Source: Alteromonas hispanica
GTDB lineage: Bacteria > Pseudomonadota > Gammaproteobacteria > Enterobacterales > Alteromonadaceae
Length of the DNA: 64,000 nt
NCBI RefSeq assembly: GCF_010500915.1
Contig: NZ_JAAAWP010000001.1
Coordinates: forward strand, 248,001-312,000
Reading direction: 5' to 3'
Shown: in pieces, positions 27,793 to 37,574 of the stretch
How positions within the stretch are numbered: the stretch's first letter is position 1
How the letters are laid out: every line of letters begins with the position of its first letter
Notes under the pieces: generated by a model
Told to the model about the DNA's origin: nothing
Seen by the model: only the letters and a program-made list of their open reading frames with translations
The model's database searches: none
Translations under genes and position numbers: made by a program

Positions 27793-30612
27793 TTATTTAA
27801 TAGTGAGTGCGTCTTCAATCAGTGCTTTCTGCTGCTGATTGTGAACGGATACATAACCTACTGCAGGCGACGAGGATGCTTCACGACCCGCATATGTTAA
27901 TTTTGCACCTTCTGGAATTGCTTGCCAGAAGTGATGCTGGCTACAATACCAAGCGCCCTGATTTTGCGGCTCTTCTTGGCACCAAACCCAATCTTTTACA
28001 TGGCTGTACTGTGCAACAACTTTAGCACATTCTTCTTGCGGGAACGGGTAAAGCTGCTCTAAACGCACAATTGCTACATCATTTTGTTCATTCTTACGAC
28101 GTTGATCTAACAGGTCGTAATAAACCTTACCAGAGCACATAACCACGCGCTTCACGTCTTTCGGATCAATGTCATCTATTTCACCAATAACATTATGAAA
28201 CTTCCCTTCGCTTAATTCTTCTAGTGAAGATACAGCGAGTGGGTGACGCAATAGTGACTTAGGCGACATAACAATTAGTGGCTTGCGCATTGGGCGAACT
28301 ACCTGGCGGCGAAGCATGTTGAATACTTGCGCTGGTGTAGATGGCACACATACTTGCCAGTTATGGTCTGCACACATCTGTAAGAAGCGCTCTAGACGCG
28401 CAGAGCTGTGCTCTGGGCCTTGACCTTCATAGCCATGTGGAAGTAGAACGGTTAAACCGCAAAGGCGACCCCATTTTGCCTCACCAGAACTTAAGAACTG
28501 GTCGAAGACAACCTGTGCACCATTGGCAAAATCACCAAACTGCGCTTCCCAAATCGTTAAACATGTTGGTTCGGCAGTGGCATAACCATATTCAAACGCC
28601 ATAACAGCTTCTTCTGAAAGAACTGAGTCGTAAATTTCGATTTGACCTTGCCCCTCTCTGATGTGCTGCAGAGGAAGGTAGGTAGAGCCGTCTGTCTGAT
28701 TATGAAGTACAGCGTGGCGATGGAAGAAGGTACCGCGACCACTGTCTTGACCGGTAATACGGATATCTTCACCCGCATCGACGAGTGTTGCGTAGGCTAA
28801 GTTTTCTGCCATACCCCAGTCGAGTGGTTTTTCGCCAGCAACCATTGCTTTTCTATCTTGGTAAAGTTTATTTACACGAGACTGAAGCTTGTGCTCTTCA
28901 GGGAAAGACGTAATAGACTCACCCAGTTCTTTAAGCTTCTCTACACTTACGCTACCGTCGTACGGTGTATCCCAATCGTGACCAAGATACGGAGACCAGT
29001 CTACGCTGTGCTCTGTCATAGGACGCCATTCTTCTACTACACAAGCGCCGTGATCGAGTGCTTCGCGATACTCTTGTAAATAGCGGTCTGCGTCACGCTG
29101 CTCAATCACGCCTTCAGCAATGAGCTGATCAGCATAAATAACGCGTGGAACAGGATGCTTTTTAATTTTTTGATACATTAACGGCTGCGTTGCGTTTGGC
29201 TCGTCAGCTTCGTTGTGACCATGACGACGGTAACAAACTAGGTCAATAACCACATCACGCTTAAACTTCTGGCGATATTCCAAGGCAAGCTGGGTGACAA
29301 ATGCAACAGCTTCCGGGTCGTCAGAGTTAACGTGGAAGATAGGAGCCTGAACCATTTTTGCAATATCAGTACAATATTGCGTTGAACGAGTGTCTTCCGT
29401 CTTCGATGTCGTAAAACCAACTTGGTTATTAACCACAATGCGCACTGTCCCGCCAACGGCAAAACCGCGGGTTTGTGACATGTTGAACGTTTCTTGAACA
29501 ACGCCCTGACCCGCAATAGCAGAATCGCCGTGTATTGTAATTGGTAACACTGAATTCGTGTCGTTATCTCGGCGAGATAAACGGGCGCGAACCGAGCCGA
29601 TAACAACTGGGTTCACAATTTCCAAATGCGAAGGGTTAAACGCTAGTGCAAGGTGAACATTTCCGCCTGGTGTAGCGAAATCTGAAGAGAAACCTGCGTG
29701 GTATTTTACATCACCAGCACCTAGTGAGTCGTCATGTTTACCGGAAAACTCGTCAAATAATACTGACGGGTTTTTACCTAATACGTTTACAAGCACGTTG
29801 AGACGACCGCGGTGGGCCATTCCGATAACCACTTCTTTTGTGCCCGCTGTACCAGCTTTTGTGATCAGTCCTTTAAGCATTGGAACTAGAGCATCACCAC
29901 CCTCAAGGGAGAAACGCTTGGCACCTGGGAACTTTGACCCAAGGTACTTTTCCATGCCATCTGCAGCAGTAAGCCCTTTAAGGATACTAAGCTTTTCATC
30001 GCGAGAGATTTCTGGCTTCGCTTGCACAGATTCGAATTTTTGCTGTAGCCAACGCTTTTGGTCAGTATCGGTGATGTGCATATATTCGGCACCGATAGAA
30101 CCACAATACGTCCTGTTCAACGATTTAAACAACTCACCTAACGGAAGCGACTCTTTGCCGATAGCATAAGAACCGACGTTGTAAACCGAGTCAAAATCGT
30201 CTTCGGAGAGGTTGTGGTGAGATAATTCTAGGTCGCGAACTCTTGGCTGCTTCCAAAGACCGAGTGGGTCTAAATTAGCGTGTTGGTGACCACGGAAACG
30301 GAATGCGTTGATAAGTTGAAGAACTTTAACTTGCTTATCGTCCGAGCCACTTGACGCAGGAGCCGATGAACTGGACATTCTCGCAGTCGGTCCTAACGCA
30401 GCAAGTTGCCTAAATTGATTTTTAATTGCTGTATGATTAGTTTCTAACGCTACGCCATCAAGATTGGGGAGGTTATCGAAGATTTGTCGCCATGTATCGG
30501 AGACACTTTGCGGGTCATCCAAATAGGCTTCATACAACTCTTCAACATAGGCAGCGTTGGCACCTGCCATGTGCGAGGAATCCCACCACGCTTTCATCAC
30601 GCTTTCTTGCAT
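27793..30612 (-). CDS. sucA: 2-oxoglutarate dehydrogenase E1 component
   Basis: A 939-residue thiamine-diphosphate enzyme, close to the family length. It has the N-terminal E2-binding segment (AAYVEELYEAYLDDPQSV near 19-36), IGMAHRGRLNVLVNVLGK near 263-280, the thiamine-binding block GDSAIAGQGVVQET near 365-378, and the C-terminal transketolase-like region. It decarboxylates 2-oxoglutarate and passes the succinyl group to the lipoyl arms of SucB. It is the first suc gene, about 175 bp after sdhB with a terminator-like hairpin between. ATG at 30612 follows AAGG at usual spacing. Confidence 0.98.
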   Translation of the reverse strand: MQESVMKAWWDSSHMAGANAAYVEELYEAYLDDPQSVSDTWRQIFDNLPNLDGVALETNHTAIKNQFRQLAALGPTARMSSSSAPASSGSDDKQVKVLQLINAFRFRGHQHANLDPLGLWKQPRVRDLELSHHNLSEDDFDSVYNVGSYAIGKESLPLGELFKSLNRTYCGSIGAEYMHITDTDQKRWLQQKFESVQAKPEISRDEKLSILKGLTAADGMEKYLGSKFPGAKRFSLEGGDALVPMLKGLITKAGTAGTKEVVIGMAHRGRLNVLVNVLGKNPSVLFDEFSGKHDDSLGAGDVKYHAGFSSDFATPGGNVHLALAFNPSHLEIVNPVVIGSVRARLSRRDNDTNSVLPITIHGDSAIAGQGVVQETFNMSQTRGFAVGGTVRIVVNNQVGFTTSKTEDTRSTQYCTDIAKMVQAPIFHVNSDDPEAVAFVTQLALEYRQKFKRDVVIDLVCYRRHGHNEADEPNATQPLMYQKIKKHPVPRVIYADQLIAEGVIEQRDADRYLQEYREALDHGACVVEEWRPMTEHSVDWSPYLGHDWDTPYDGSVSVEKLKELGESITSFPEEHKLQSRVNKLYQDRKAMVAGEKPLDWGMAENLAYATLVDAGEDIRITGQDSGRGTFFHRHAVLHNQTDGSTYLPLQHIREGQGQIEIYDSVLSEEAVMAFEYGYATAEPTCLTIWEAQFGDFANGAQVVFDQFLSSGEAKWGRLCGLTVLLPHGYEGQGPEHSSARLERFLQMCADHNWQVCVPSTPAQVFNMLRRQVVRPMRKPLIVMSPKSLLRHPLAVSSLEELSEGKFHNVIGEIDDIDPKDVKRVVMCSGKVYYDLLDQRRKNEQNDVAIVRLEQLYPFPQEECAKVVAQYSHVKDWVWCQEEPQNQGAWYCSQHHFWQAIPEGAKLTYAGREASSSPAVGYVSVHNQQQKALIEDALTIK

Positions 30613-30714
30613 TTAATTTGCCTTGCTACGTTTTATAAAATCTAGTTAACAATCAAGTACTATTATAAGGCTATTCTCAACAGAACCAAGTGTTATCACT
30701 ATGATTACATAAAA

Positions 30715-30743
30715 AAATAGCCATCCTTAGGGGATGGCTATTT
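30715..30743 (-). terminator. Terminator between sdhB and sucA
   Basis: A 12-bp stem (AAATAGCCATCC / GGATGGCTATTT) with a 5-nt loop, followed on the minus strand by TTTTAT. It ends the sdh transcript at least partly, before sucA. Confidence 0.8.
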
Positions 30744-30786
30744 AGAGCATCAAAATCTGTGACTAACTTGGTTAGTAAGATTCGAA

Positions 30787-31497
30787 CTAAACAGCCCGAG
30801 ACAGAAGCATGGACTTAATTTGACCAATTGCTTTTGTTGGGTTTAGCCCTTTAGGGCACACGCTTACACAGTTCATTATACCGTGACAACGGAACACGCT
30901 GAACGCGTCGTCAAGTTCATTCAAACGCTCGTCTGTCGCAGTATCGCGGCTATCAATTAAGAAGCGATAAGCGTGAAGCAAACCAGCTGGTCCGATGAAC
31001 TTATCTGGATTCCACCAGAAAGACGGACACGATGTTGAACAACATGCACACAGGATACACTCATAAAGACCATCTAACTTCGCACGTTCTTCAGGCGACT
31101 GCAAATGCTCGCGCGCTGGCGGCTGTTTGCCATCATTGATTAAGAACGGCTTGATCTTTTCGTACTGTGTATAGAATTGTGTCATATCAACAACTAGGTC
31201 TCGAACTACCGGTAGACCTGGAAGTGGACGAACTACAATTTTACCTTTGCCTAAAGCTGAAAGCGGTGTAATACAAGCAAGACCATTCTTACCATTCATA
31301 TTAACGCCATCAGACCCACATACACCTTCACGACATGAACGGCGGAAAGACAACGATGGATCTTTTTCTTTCAGTGCTATTAATGCATCTAAAACCATCA
31401 TGTCCTGACCTTCCTCTACTTCTAGAGAATAGTCTTGCATGCGTGGCTTTGCATCAACATCAGGGTTATAACGGTATATCGAAAATTCTAATTTCAT
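30787..31497 (-). CDS. sdhB: Succinate dehydrogenase iron-sulfur subunit
   Basis: A 236-residue subunit with a [2Fe-2S] ferredoxin domain (CREGVCGSDGVNMNGKNGLAC near residues 55-75) and a C-terminal domain with two cysteine clusters for the [4Fe-4S] and [3Fe-4S] centres (CILCACCSTSCPS near 147-159 and CHGIMNCVSVCP near 204-215). It carries electrons from SdhA flavin to the membrane quinone site. The ATG follows GAGAGG, and the gene is 14 bp downstream of sdhA. Confidence 0.98.
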   Translation of the reverse strand: MKLEFSIYRYNPDVDAKPRMQDYSLEVEEGQDMMVLDALIALKEKDPSLSFRRSCREGVCGSDGVNMNGKNGLACITPLSALGKGKIVVRPLPGLPVVRDLVVDMTQFYTQYEKIKPFLINDGKQPPAREHLQSPEERAKLDGLYECILCACCSTSCPSFWWNPDKFIGPAGLLHAYRFLIDSRDTATDERLNELDDAFSVFRCHGIMNCVSVCPKGLNPTKAIGQIKSMLLSRAV

Positions 31498-31511
31498 AAT
31501 CGTTACCTCTC

Positions 31512-33284
31512 TTAATACGTACGCGCTTTAGGAGGGAATGCCTCTCTAATTTTCGGCGCCATATTGACATCACGTTTGAGCATTTTTTCAGTGTTCGGAT
31601 CGTAAATGCTGTGGCATAGCCAGTTGTCATCATCACGATCTGGGAAATCGAAGCGGCTGTGCGCGCCACGGCTTTCCGTTCTGAAATTCGCTGCTACTGC
31701 TGTGCTGTACGCTGTTTCCATTAGGTTATCAAGTTCTAAACATTCGATACGTTGAGTATTGAAGTCTGAGCTCTTGTCATCAAGGCGTGCGTTCTGTAGG
31801 CGTTCGCGAATTTCGCTAAGCTCTTTCAGGCCGTCAGCCATTGCTTCACCCTCACGGAATACTGAGAAGTTAAGCTGCATGCATTCTTGCATGTCTTTTT
31901 TGATTTGAACCGGGTCTTCGCCTTTACCCGCTTCTGAACTTTCCCAACGATTGAATCGTGCCATCGCTGCTTCAAGGTCAGACTCCGACGCATCACGACT
32001 TGGCGCCATATCAGATAGAGTCTTGCCAAGGTGCATACCCGTTGCGCGACCAAACACAACCAAATCAAGTAGTGAGTTACCACCTAGGCGGTTTGCACCG
32101 TGTACAGATACACAAGCAATCTCACCACAAGCAAATAAACCGTTCACAACTTTGTCGTTGCCGTTCTCGTCTACTGCTAAGCACTGACCGTCTACGTTAG
32201 TAGGAATACCGCCCATCATGTAGTGACAAGTTGGTATTACTGGAATTGGCTCTTTTACAGGGTCAACGTGAGCAAAGGTACGAGAAAGCTCTAGAATACC
32301 AGGCAGACGTGATTCAAGTACGTCTTTACCGAGGTGATCTAGCTTAAGTTTGATGTGCGTGCCCCAAGGGCCTTCACAACCACGACCTTCACGAATTTCT
32401 GTCATCATTGAACGAGCAACAACGTCACGGCCTGCTAAGTCCTTCGCATTTGGTGCGTAGCGTTCCATGAATCGCTCGCCGTCTTTGTTGAGTAGATAAC
32501 CACCCTCACCACGACAACCTTCGGTAACCAATGTTCCTGCACCAGCGATACCTGTTGGGTGGAACTGCCACATTTCCATGTCTTGAACTGCAACACCAGC
32601 GCGAAGTGCCATACCTACACCGTCACCGGTATTGATGTGCGCGTTGGTAGTTGACGCATAAATACGACCTGCACCACCAGTGGCAAGAACTACGGCACGT
32701 GACTTGAAGTAAACTACCTCACCAGATTCGATGTCGATTGCTGTACAACCTACTACGTCGCCGTCTTGGTTTTTCACTAAATCTAGTGCGTACCACTCAG
32801 AGAATACTTTTGTTTTGTTTTTTACGTTCTGTTGGTAAAGAAGGTGAAGAAGCGCGTGACCAGTACGGTCAGCCGCAGCAGCTGTACGTGCTGCCTGTTC
32901 GCCACCAAAGTTTTTTGATTGTCCACCAAAAGGACGCTGATATACTTTTCCGTTTTCAAAACGTGAGAACGGCAGACCCATGTTTTCCATTTCAATAATG
33001 GCTTCAGGACCTTCCTTACACATATACTCGATTGCATCTTGGTCGCCGATGTAATCTGACCCTTTAACAGTGTCATACATGTGCCATTCCCAGTTGTCTT
33101 CGTGTGAATTACCTAGCGCAACGGTAATACCACCCTGTGCAGACACAGTATGAGAACGGGTTGGAAAAACTTTTGATAACAGTGCACATGACTTACCAGA
33201 CTGTGAAATCTGTAGCGCGGCACGCATACCTGCGCCACCAGCACCAATTACTACTGCATCAAACTCGTGTACGGGTAAACTCAT
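31512..33284 (-). CDS. sdhA: Succinate dehydrogenase flavoprotein subunit
   Basis: A 590-residue flavoprotein. It has the FAD-binding [11 protein letters not shown] near residue 15, the covalent-flavin histidine motif SHTVSAQGG near 43-51, and active-site blocks HPTGI, RGEGG and the [18 protein letters not shown] segment. It oxidises succinate to fumarate in the citric acid cycle and respiratory complex II. The start at 33284 is chosen for its GGGGAG ribosome site; a TTG 7 codons upstream is rejected. It starts 1 bp after the sdhD stop codon. Confidence 0.98.
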   Translation of the reverse strand: MSLPVHEFDAVVIGAGGAGMRAALQISQSGKSCALLSKVFPTRSHTVSAQGGITVALGNSHEDNWEWHMYDTVKGSDYIGDQDAIEYMCKEGPEAIIEMENMGLPFSRFENGKVYQRPFGGQSKNFGGEQAARTAAAADRTGHALLHLLYQQNVKNKTKVFSEWYALDLVKNQDGDVVGCTAIDIESGEVVYFKSRAVVLATGGAGRIYASTTNAHINTGDGVGMALRAGVAVQDMEMWQFHPTGIAGAGTLVTEGCRGEGGYLLNKDGERFMERYAPNAKDLAGRDVVARSMMTEIREGRGCEGPWGTHIKLKLDHLGKDVLESRLPGILELSRTFAHVDPVKEPIPVIPTCHYMMGGIPTNVDGQCLAVDENGNDKVVNGLFACGEIACVSVHGANRLGGNSLLDLVVFGRATGMHLGKTLSDMAPSRDASESDLEAAMARFNRWESSEAGKGEDPVQIKKDMQECMQLNFSVFREGEAMADGLKELSEIRERLQNARLDDKSSDFNTQRIECLELDNLMETAYSTAVAANFRTESRGAHSRFDFPDRDDDNWLCHSIYDPNTEKMLKRDVNMAPKIREAFPPKARTY

Positions 33285-33285
33285 C

Positions 33286-33633
33286 TTACACTCCCCACAA
33301 TACAAATAGGCCGACAGCTACGTAGCCAAAAGCGATGATATTTAGTATATATTGTAATCCCGCGCGCAGACTTGATGACTTAACATAGTCTGATAGTACC
33401 TGCCAAAGGCCGATACGTACGTGGATCATCACTGCGATTAGTGCTGCCAATGTGAAAACTTTCATAGCTAAACCAGAAAATAACCCACGCCATTCGACGT
33501 AACTTAAGCTACCGCTGGTTATAAAGTACCACGCCATGAAAATCGAGTACGCGAAAATAATTGCTGCTGTCGCACGAAGTGATACATAATCTTGTACACC
33601 ATCGCGCTTCATACTTGCTTGGTTGGTTACCAT
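33286..33633 (-). CDS. sdhD: Succinate dehydrogenase membrane anchor subunit
   Basis: A 115-residue inner-membrane protein with three hydrophobic helices. It carries the conserved haem/quinone region [15 protein letters not shown] near residues 70-84. With SdhC it anchors complex II and forms the ubiquinone site. The start at 33633 follows GGGAG at 7 nt and overlaps the end of sdhC by 7 bp; a longer frame upstream is rejected. Confidence 0.95.
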   Translation of the reverse strand: MVTNQASMKRDGVQDYVSLRATAAIIFAYSIFMAWYFITSGSLSYVEWRGLFSGLAMKVFTLAALIAVMIHVRIGLWQVLSDYVKSSSLRAGLQYILNIIAFGYVAVGLFVLWGV

Positions 33634-34001
33634 AATGCAACTCCCAATACTACGGTCAGTACAATCCACAATGCGATTGTTGCTTTCGCACTTGTGTTGC
33701 CCGACTCTAATTCTTCCCAGTGACCCAAGTCCATTACGACATGTCTTAGGCCGCCTAGAATGTGATACGTCAGCGCTGAAGCTGTGCCAATTGCGACAAA
33801 TTTCCCAAAGAATCCGTCCATGATTGCCTGAACATTCGCAAAGCCTTCAGGCGATTGAACAGAAACTGCCCATGCCCAAATAACGAAAAGTAGCGCGAAG
33901 AACATGGCAACACCGGTTACACGATGGAGAATTGACGAAATAGCAGAGGGCGGAAATTTAATAGTATTGAGTTCTAAATTTACTGGTCTTTGCTTTTTCA
34001 C
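33627..34001 (-). CDS. sdhC: Succinate dehydrogenase cytochrome b556 subunit
   Basis: A 124-residue protein with three membrane helices. It has the signature RPVNLELNTIKFPPSAISSILHRVTGV near the N-terminus and the haem-ligand histidine in HILGGLRHVVMD near residues 84-95. It begins at a GTG codon with only a weak AGG upstream. It is the first gene of sdhCDAB and is divergent from gltA across a 700-bp regulatory gap. Confidence 0.96.
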   Translation of the reverse strand: MKKQRPVNLELNTIKFPPSAISSILHRVTGVAMFFALLFVIWAWAVSVQSPEGFANVQAIMDGFFGKFVAIGTASALTYHILGGLRHVVMDLGHWEELESGNTSAKATIALWIVLTVVLGVALW

Positions 34002-34140
34002 AATGTATGCCTGTTTAATCCGTAGGGATAAGAATTACTTGTATTTATTATGTCCTGTACAAGTGAATTCGCTTTTAACCTGTTAATTGCCTCATCCATT
34101 GAGTTGTTAACAATTTGTGAACTATTCTTTAATGCTTGTA

Positions 34141-34158
34141 ACAGAATAATTATTCTGT
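34141..34158. promoter_or_regulatory. Perfect palindrome ACAGAATAATTATTCTGT
   Basis: An 18-bp perfect palindrome, flanked by outer arms GCTTG (34134-34138) and CAAGC (34163-34167), lies about 140 bp upstream of sdhC. It has no T run, so an operator for a dimeric regulator is more likely than a terminator. The regulator is unknown. Confidence 0.5.
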
Positions 34159-34594
34159 ATTTCAAGCACCGCTGAGTATATCCAGCGTAGTATATAATTA
34201 CAATTTTTTGTGACGTAGTAAGACTTTAGTCTGAAATTACACACAATTGGTAATTATTTTAAATAAAAAGAGATCACAATTGCTCCTAACCCGCTAGTAT
34301 CTGCGTAGTAGTAGCGTGTTAAGGGTATCAGTACCTCACTTATATGACTATGTGAACTAACAGCAAATTAAGCTCTTTTAATGTGGTAGATTAATTATTC
34401 AACATCAAGCGCTTATTTGTTAAACCAGTAGCGAAACAAAAAATCTGTTTTAACAATTTACCTTTCAATAAAAGTCATTAAAAATGTTGATGCTATTAGA
34501 AAGGGTTGTATTCATTTGGTAAAATTCGAGTGAGAAAATTGCTAATAGAAATATGAGTGATAAAGAATATTTATTGTACATATATGCAATAAAA

Positions 34595-34624
34595 TTGACT
34601 TGTTGGTGCATTATAAAGTACAAA
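34595..34624 (+). promoter_or_regulatory. Possible gltA promoter
   Basis: TTGACT (34595-34600) and TACAAA (34619-34624) are 18 bp apart. This would give a leader of about 70 nt before the gltA start codon. Prediction only. Confidence 0.35.
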
Positions 34625-34643
34625 TACGCCCACTTTTCCCAAT

Positions 34644-34667
34644 AAAGCGGACATTTTCGTCCGTTTT
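34644..34667 (+). promoter_or_regulatory. Leader hairpin upstream of gltA
   Basis: A 9-bp stem with one G-U pair (AAAGCGGAC / GTCCGTTTT) and a 6-nt loop lies in the predicted gltA leader. It could act in RNA stability or as a weak attenuator. Confidence 0.35.
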
Positions 34668-34701
34668 GCTGCAAACAGAACCATTCTGAGGAGAGCATTA
34701 T

Positions 34702-35979
34702 ATGGCAGATCAAAAAGCCATTCTTAAAGCCGGCGACAAGGAAATAGAGCTTCCTATTTTGTCTGGCACAGAAGGACAAGACGTAATCGATGTCCGTTCA
34801 GTTGGACAACACGGTTATTTTACTTACGACCCTGGTTTTATGGCGACAGGATCTTGCGAGTCAAGCATTACGTACATCGACGGTGCTGCAGGTGTTTTAT
34901 TACACCGTGGTTTTCCCATTGAAGAACTTGCCCGTGATGCTGACTATCTAGAAGTGTGCTATATGCTTCTACACGGCGATGCACCGTCTATAGAGCAATA
35001 CCAAGAATTTAAAGAAACAATTACTCGTCATACAATGGTTCACGAGCAAATTAACATGTTCTTCCACGGTTTCCGTAACGATGCCCACCCTATGGCAATG
35101 TTATGCGGTACCGTTGGTGCAATGTCATCGTTCTACCATAGCGACCTTGACGTTTCTAACGAAGAACAACGTGTACGCAGTGCACATCGTTTAATTGCGA
35201 AAATGCCAACACTTGTTGCAATGTGTTACAAGTACAACGTTGGTCAACCATTCGTTTACCCTCGTAACGATTTAAGCTATGCAGCTAACTTCTTAAACAT
35301 GATGTTCTCTGTACCAGCTGAAGAGTACCAAATCAGCCCTGCTGTTGAACGTGCAATGGACCGTATCTTTACGCTTCATGCTGACCACGAGCAAAATGCT
35401 TCTACGTCTACAGTTCGCTTAGCCGGTTCTTCTGGTGCTAACCCTTATGCGTGTATCGCTGCTGGTGTTGCATCACTTTGGGGACCTGCGCACGGTGGTG
35501 CTAATGAAGCATGCCTTAACATGCTAGAAGAAATTGGTACTGTTGATCGCATTCCTGAGTTTATCGCACGAGCGAAAGACAAGTCTGACCCGTTCCGTTT
35601 AATGGGCTTTGGTCACCGTGTTTATAAAAATCACGACCCTCGAGCTACCGTTATGCGTGAGAGCTGTCATGAAGTTCTTAGTGAACTGAACGTTAAAGAT
35701 CCTTTGTTAGAAGTAGCAATGGAATTAGAAAAAATAGCGTTGAGCGACCCGTACTTTGCAGAAAAGAAATTGTTCCCTAACGTAGATTTCTACTCTGGTA
35801 TCGTGCTTAAAGCTATTGGTATTCCAACTAACATGTTTACGTGTATCTTTGCACTTTCTCGCACAGTAGGTTGGATTTCACATTGGCATGAAATGATGAG
35901 CGACCCCAAGCAAAAGATTGGTCGTCCTCGTCAGCTTTACACTGGTCACAGCCAAAGAAAATACACACCTATTAAGTAG
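34702..35979 (+). CDS. gltA: Citrate synthase
   Basis: A 425-residue type I citrate synthase, close to the E. coli length. It has the conserved [18 protein letters not shown] near residues 119-136, the active-site [11 protein letters not shown] near 258-268, [14 protein letters not shown] near 306-319 and the late FDY-type segment [14 protein letters not shown]. It condenses acetyl-CoA and oxaloacetate at the entry to the citric acid cycle. ATG follows GAGGAG. It is divergent from sdhCDAB and followed by a strong terminator. Confidence 0.98.
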   Translation: MADQKAILKAGDKEIELPILSGTEGQDVIDVRSVGQHGYFTYDPGFMATGSCESSITYIDGAAGVLLHRGFPIEELARDADYLEVCYMLLHGDAPSIEQYQEFKETITRHTMVHEQINMFFHGFRNDAHPMAMLCGTVGAMSSFYHSDLDVSNEEQRVRSAHRLIAKMPTLVAMCYKYNVGQPFVYPRNDLSYAANFLNMMFSVPAEEYQISPAVERAMDRIFTLHADHEQNASTSTVRLAGSSGANPYACIAAGVASLWGPAHGGANEACLNMLEEIGTVDRIPEFIARAKDKSDPFRLMGFGHRVYKNHDPRATVMRESCHEVLSELNVKDPLLEVAMELEKIALSDPYFAEKKLFPNVDFYSGIVLKAIGIPTNMFTCIFALSRTVGWISHWHEMMSDPKQKIGRPRQLYTGHSQRKYTPIK

Positions 35980-36006
35980 TTTGAACTAACTGTCTTTTTA
36001 GATTGT

Positions 36007-36036
36007 AAAAATAGCGCCATGTTTGGCGCTATTTTT
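36007..36036 (+). terminator. Terminator of gltA
   Basis: A perfect 12-bp stem (AAAAATAGCGCC / GGCGCTATTTTT) with a 6-nt loop and a T run. It starts 27 bp after the gltA stop codon. Confidence 0.9.
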
Positions 36037-36067
36037 GTTTAAGGCGTATCTTTTGAGAGGAGAATCC

Positions 36068-36490
36068 ATGCCATATTCTGCCCTTGGCTTAGGTATAGCA
36101 GGTTTAATACCGTTTATTGCTATGCCGCTAGCCTATCAACTTAACCTTCTTTCAATATCAGAAAGCGCAACATATTTTGTTCAGTATTCCGCTGTGTTGC
36201 TCTCTTTTTTTGGTGGAGTTCACTGGTGGGATGCGATTAGCAATCAGCGATATGATAAACAAATGTACATAGCCATGCTGCCCACTATTGTTGGATGGCT
36301 ATGCCTAGTGTTTGCAAGTGATGTAAAAGTGCTTGGCGTACTGTCAATAAGCTATGTAGCCGTGTTGCTATACGACAAATTCACCCTAAGTTTGCCAAAA
36401 GACCAAATTGTAAGTTATATAGGACTACGAATGGGTTTAACGACCGTAGCGGTAATAAGCCATGCTTGGATGATACTTATACTTTCCTAG
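36068..36490 (+). CDS. DUF3429 family inner-membrane protein
   Basis: A 140-residue hydrophobic protein with about four or five membrane helices, matching the DUF3429 type (FFGGVHWWDAI near residues 50-60 is the recognisable core). The start at 36068 follows AGAGGAG; a longer frame beginning inside the gltA terminator is rejected. Function of the family is not established. It stands alone between gltA and the pirin gene and has its own terminator. Confidence 0.8.
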   Translation: MPYSALGLGIAGLIPFIAMPLAYQLNLLSISESATYFVQYSAVLLSFFGGVHWWDAISNQRYDKQMYIAMLPTIVGWLCLVFASDVKVLGVLSISYVAVLLYDKFTLSLPKDQIVSYIGLRMGLTTVAVISHAWMILILS

Positions 36491-36531
36491 TCAGTGGCAA
36501 CTAATAACAAAAGTAGCAACCTAATGAGTAG

Positions 36532-36565
36532 TACCGCTCCTGCACAATGCAGAAGCGGTATTTTT
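36532..36565 (+). terminator. Terminator of the DUF3429 gene
   Basis: A stem of TACCGCT plus CTGC pairs with GCAG plus AGCGGTA, with one C-A mismatch and a 5-nt loop, and is followed by TTTTT. Confidence 0.8.
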
Positions 36566-36633
36566 CTTATAGGCGATCATGCTTCAAATCGAAAGCTAGC
36601 CGTCCTGTTCTTTAATTTTGTTACCCTAAAAGC

Positions 36634-37557
36634 TTATTTAGTCAGCGAGCCGTTTTTATACGCTTCGAAGGCGTCCATTATCTCCTGCTGTGTGTTCATC
36701 ACAAACGGTCCATACTGAACTACAGGCTCCTTAATAGGCTCTCCCAAAACAACAATACATTTGCATCCTCTCTTGGCCTCTAATGTTAACGTGGAGTCAC
36801 CAAGAGGGGCTGGCGATAATACTCCGAGCTCGCCTTTACCAAGTTCATTATTAGTGTGTGGTGCCTCGCAATTCACAGTTAAGGTACCCTCATAAACATA
36901 AATAAAGCCTTCGTGGTTACTTTCTATATCTATAGATACCGTTGCCGATTTAGAAGTTTCAGGCGCAAGCGCTACATCATAAAACGAAGGAGCAACAGCA
37001 GTGGTTTTTACGGGGCCTTTAACACCTTCGAACTCACCTGCAAGTACTTTTACTTTTACTCCTGGCTTTTCTACCTCAGGTACATCTGATGGCGGTATAT
37101 CCTGATAATTTGGCAGTGACATTTTCTCATGCGACGGCAGGTTTACCCAAAGCTGAAAACCTTTCAGAAGCCCCTCTTCCTGCTCGGGCATCTCTTCGTG
37201 AATTATTCCTTTGCCAGCATTCATCCATTGAATACCGCCAGCCTCTATAACCCCCTCGTTACCTACCGAATCTTTGTGACGCATTTTGCCAGCCAGCATG
37301 TAGGTTACAGTCTGAAATCCTCTATGGGGGTGTGCGGGAAACCCTGATAAGTATTCAGCGGGTTTATCAGAGCCAAAAAAATCTAACATCAGAAAAGGGT
37401 CGAGCCTAGGGAGTATAGGCTGACCGATAATACGGGTTAGTGAAACTCCGGCACCATCGCTGGTTGCCACACCCTTTACCCTCTTCGCAATTGACCGTTG
37501 AACATTATCAGTTTGTTGCATATCAGAAGCACTTTGAGATTCAATATCTGATTTCAT
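36634..37557 (-). CDS. Pirin family protein
   Basis: A 307-residue bicupin. The N-terminal cupin has the metal-site blocks FPAHPHRGFQTVTYML (near residues 74-89) and NAGKGIIHEEMPEQ (near 113-126); the C-terminal cupin covers about 190-290. Some bacterial pirins are quercetin 2,3-dioxygenases and others act as redox-responsive regulators; no substrate can be assigned here. It lies 17 bp downstream of the glutathionyl-hydroquinone reductase gene, so a shared transcript and a shared link to quinone or phenolic stress are plausible. Confidence 0.92.
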   Translation of the reverse strand: MKSDIESQSASDMQQTDNVQRSIAKRVKGVATSDGAGVSLTRIIGQPILPRLDPFLMLDFFGSDKPAEYLSGFPAHPHRGFQTVTYMLAGKMRHKDSVGNEGVIEAGGIQWMNAGKGIIHEEMPEQEEGLLKGFQLWVNLPSHEKMSLPNYQDIPPSDVPEVEKPGVKVKVLAGEFEGVKGPVKTTAVAPSFYDVALAPETSKSATVSIDIESNHEGFIYVYEGTLTVNCEAPHTNNELGKGELGVLSPAPLGDSTLTLEAKRGCKCIVVLGEPIKEPVVQYGPFVMNTQQEIMDAFEAYKNGSLTK

Positions 37558-37574
37558 ATCGTATACACCCTTAT

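Larger units (their letters stand above)
34002..34701. other. Long divergent control region between sdhC and gltA
   Basis: A 700-bp AT-rich region with no credible gene. It must hold the sdhCDAB and gltA promoters. It contains an 18-bp perfect palindrome near 34141 and a hairpin in the gltA leader. A long divergent sdhC-gltA gap is also found in enteric bacteria. Confidence 0.65.

Noticed and set aside
34465..34779. 104-codon minus-strand frame across the gltA leader
   Set aside because: It overlaps the gltA start and ribosome site; composition and low complexity fit non-coding DNA.
36494..36718. 74-codon plus-strand frame after the DUF3429 gene
   Set aside because: It covers a clear terminator and runs into the pirin gene on the other strand.
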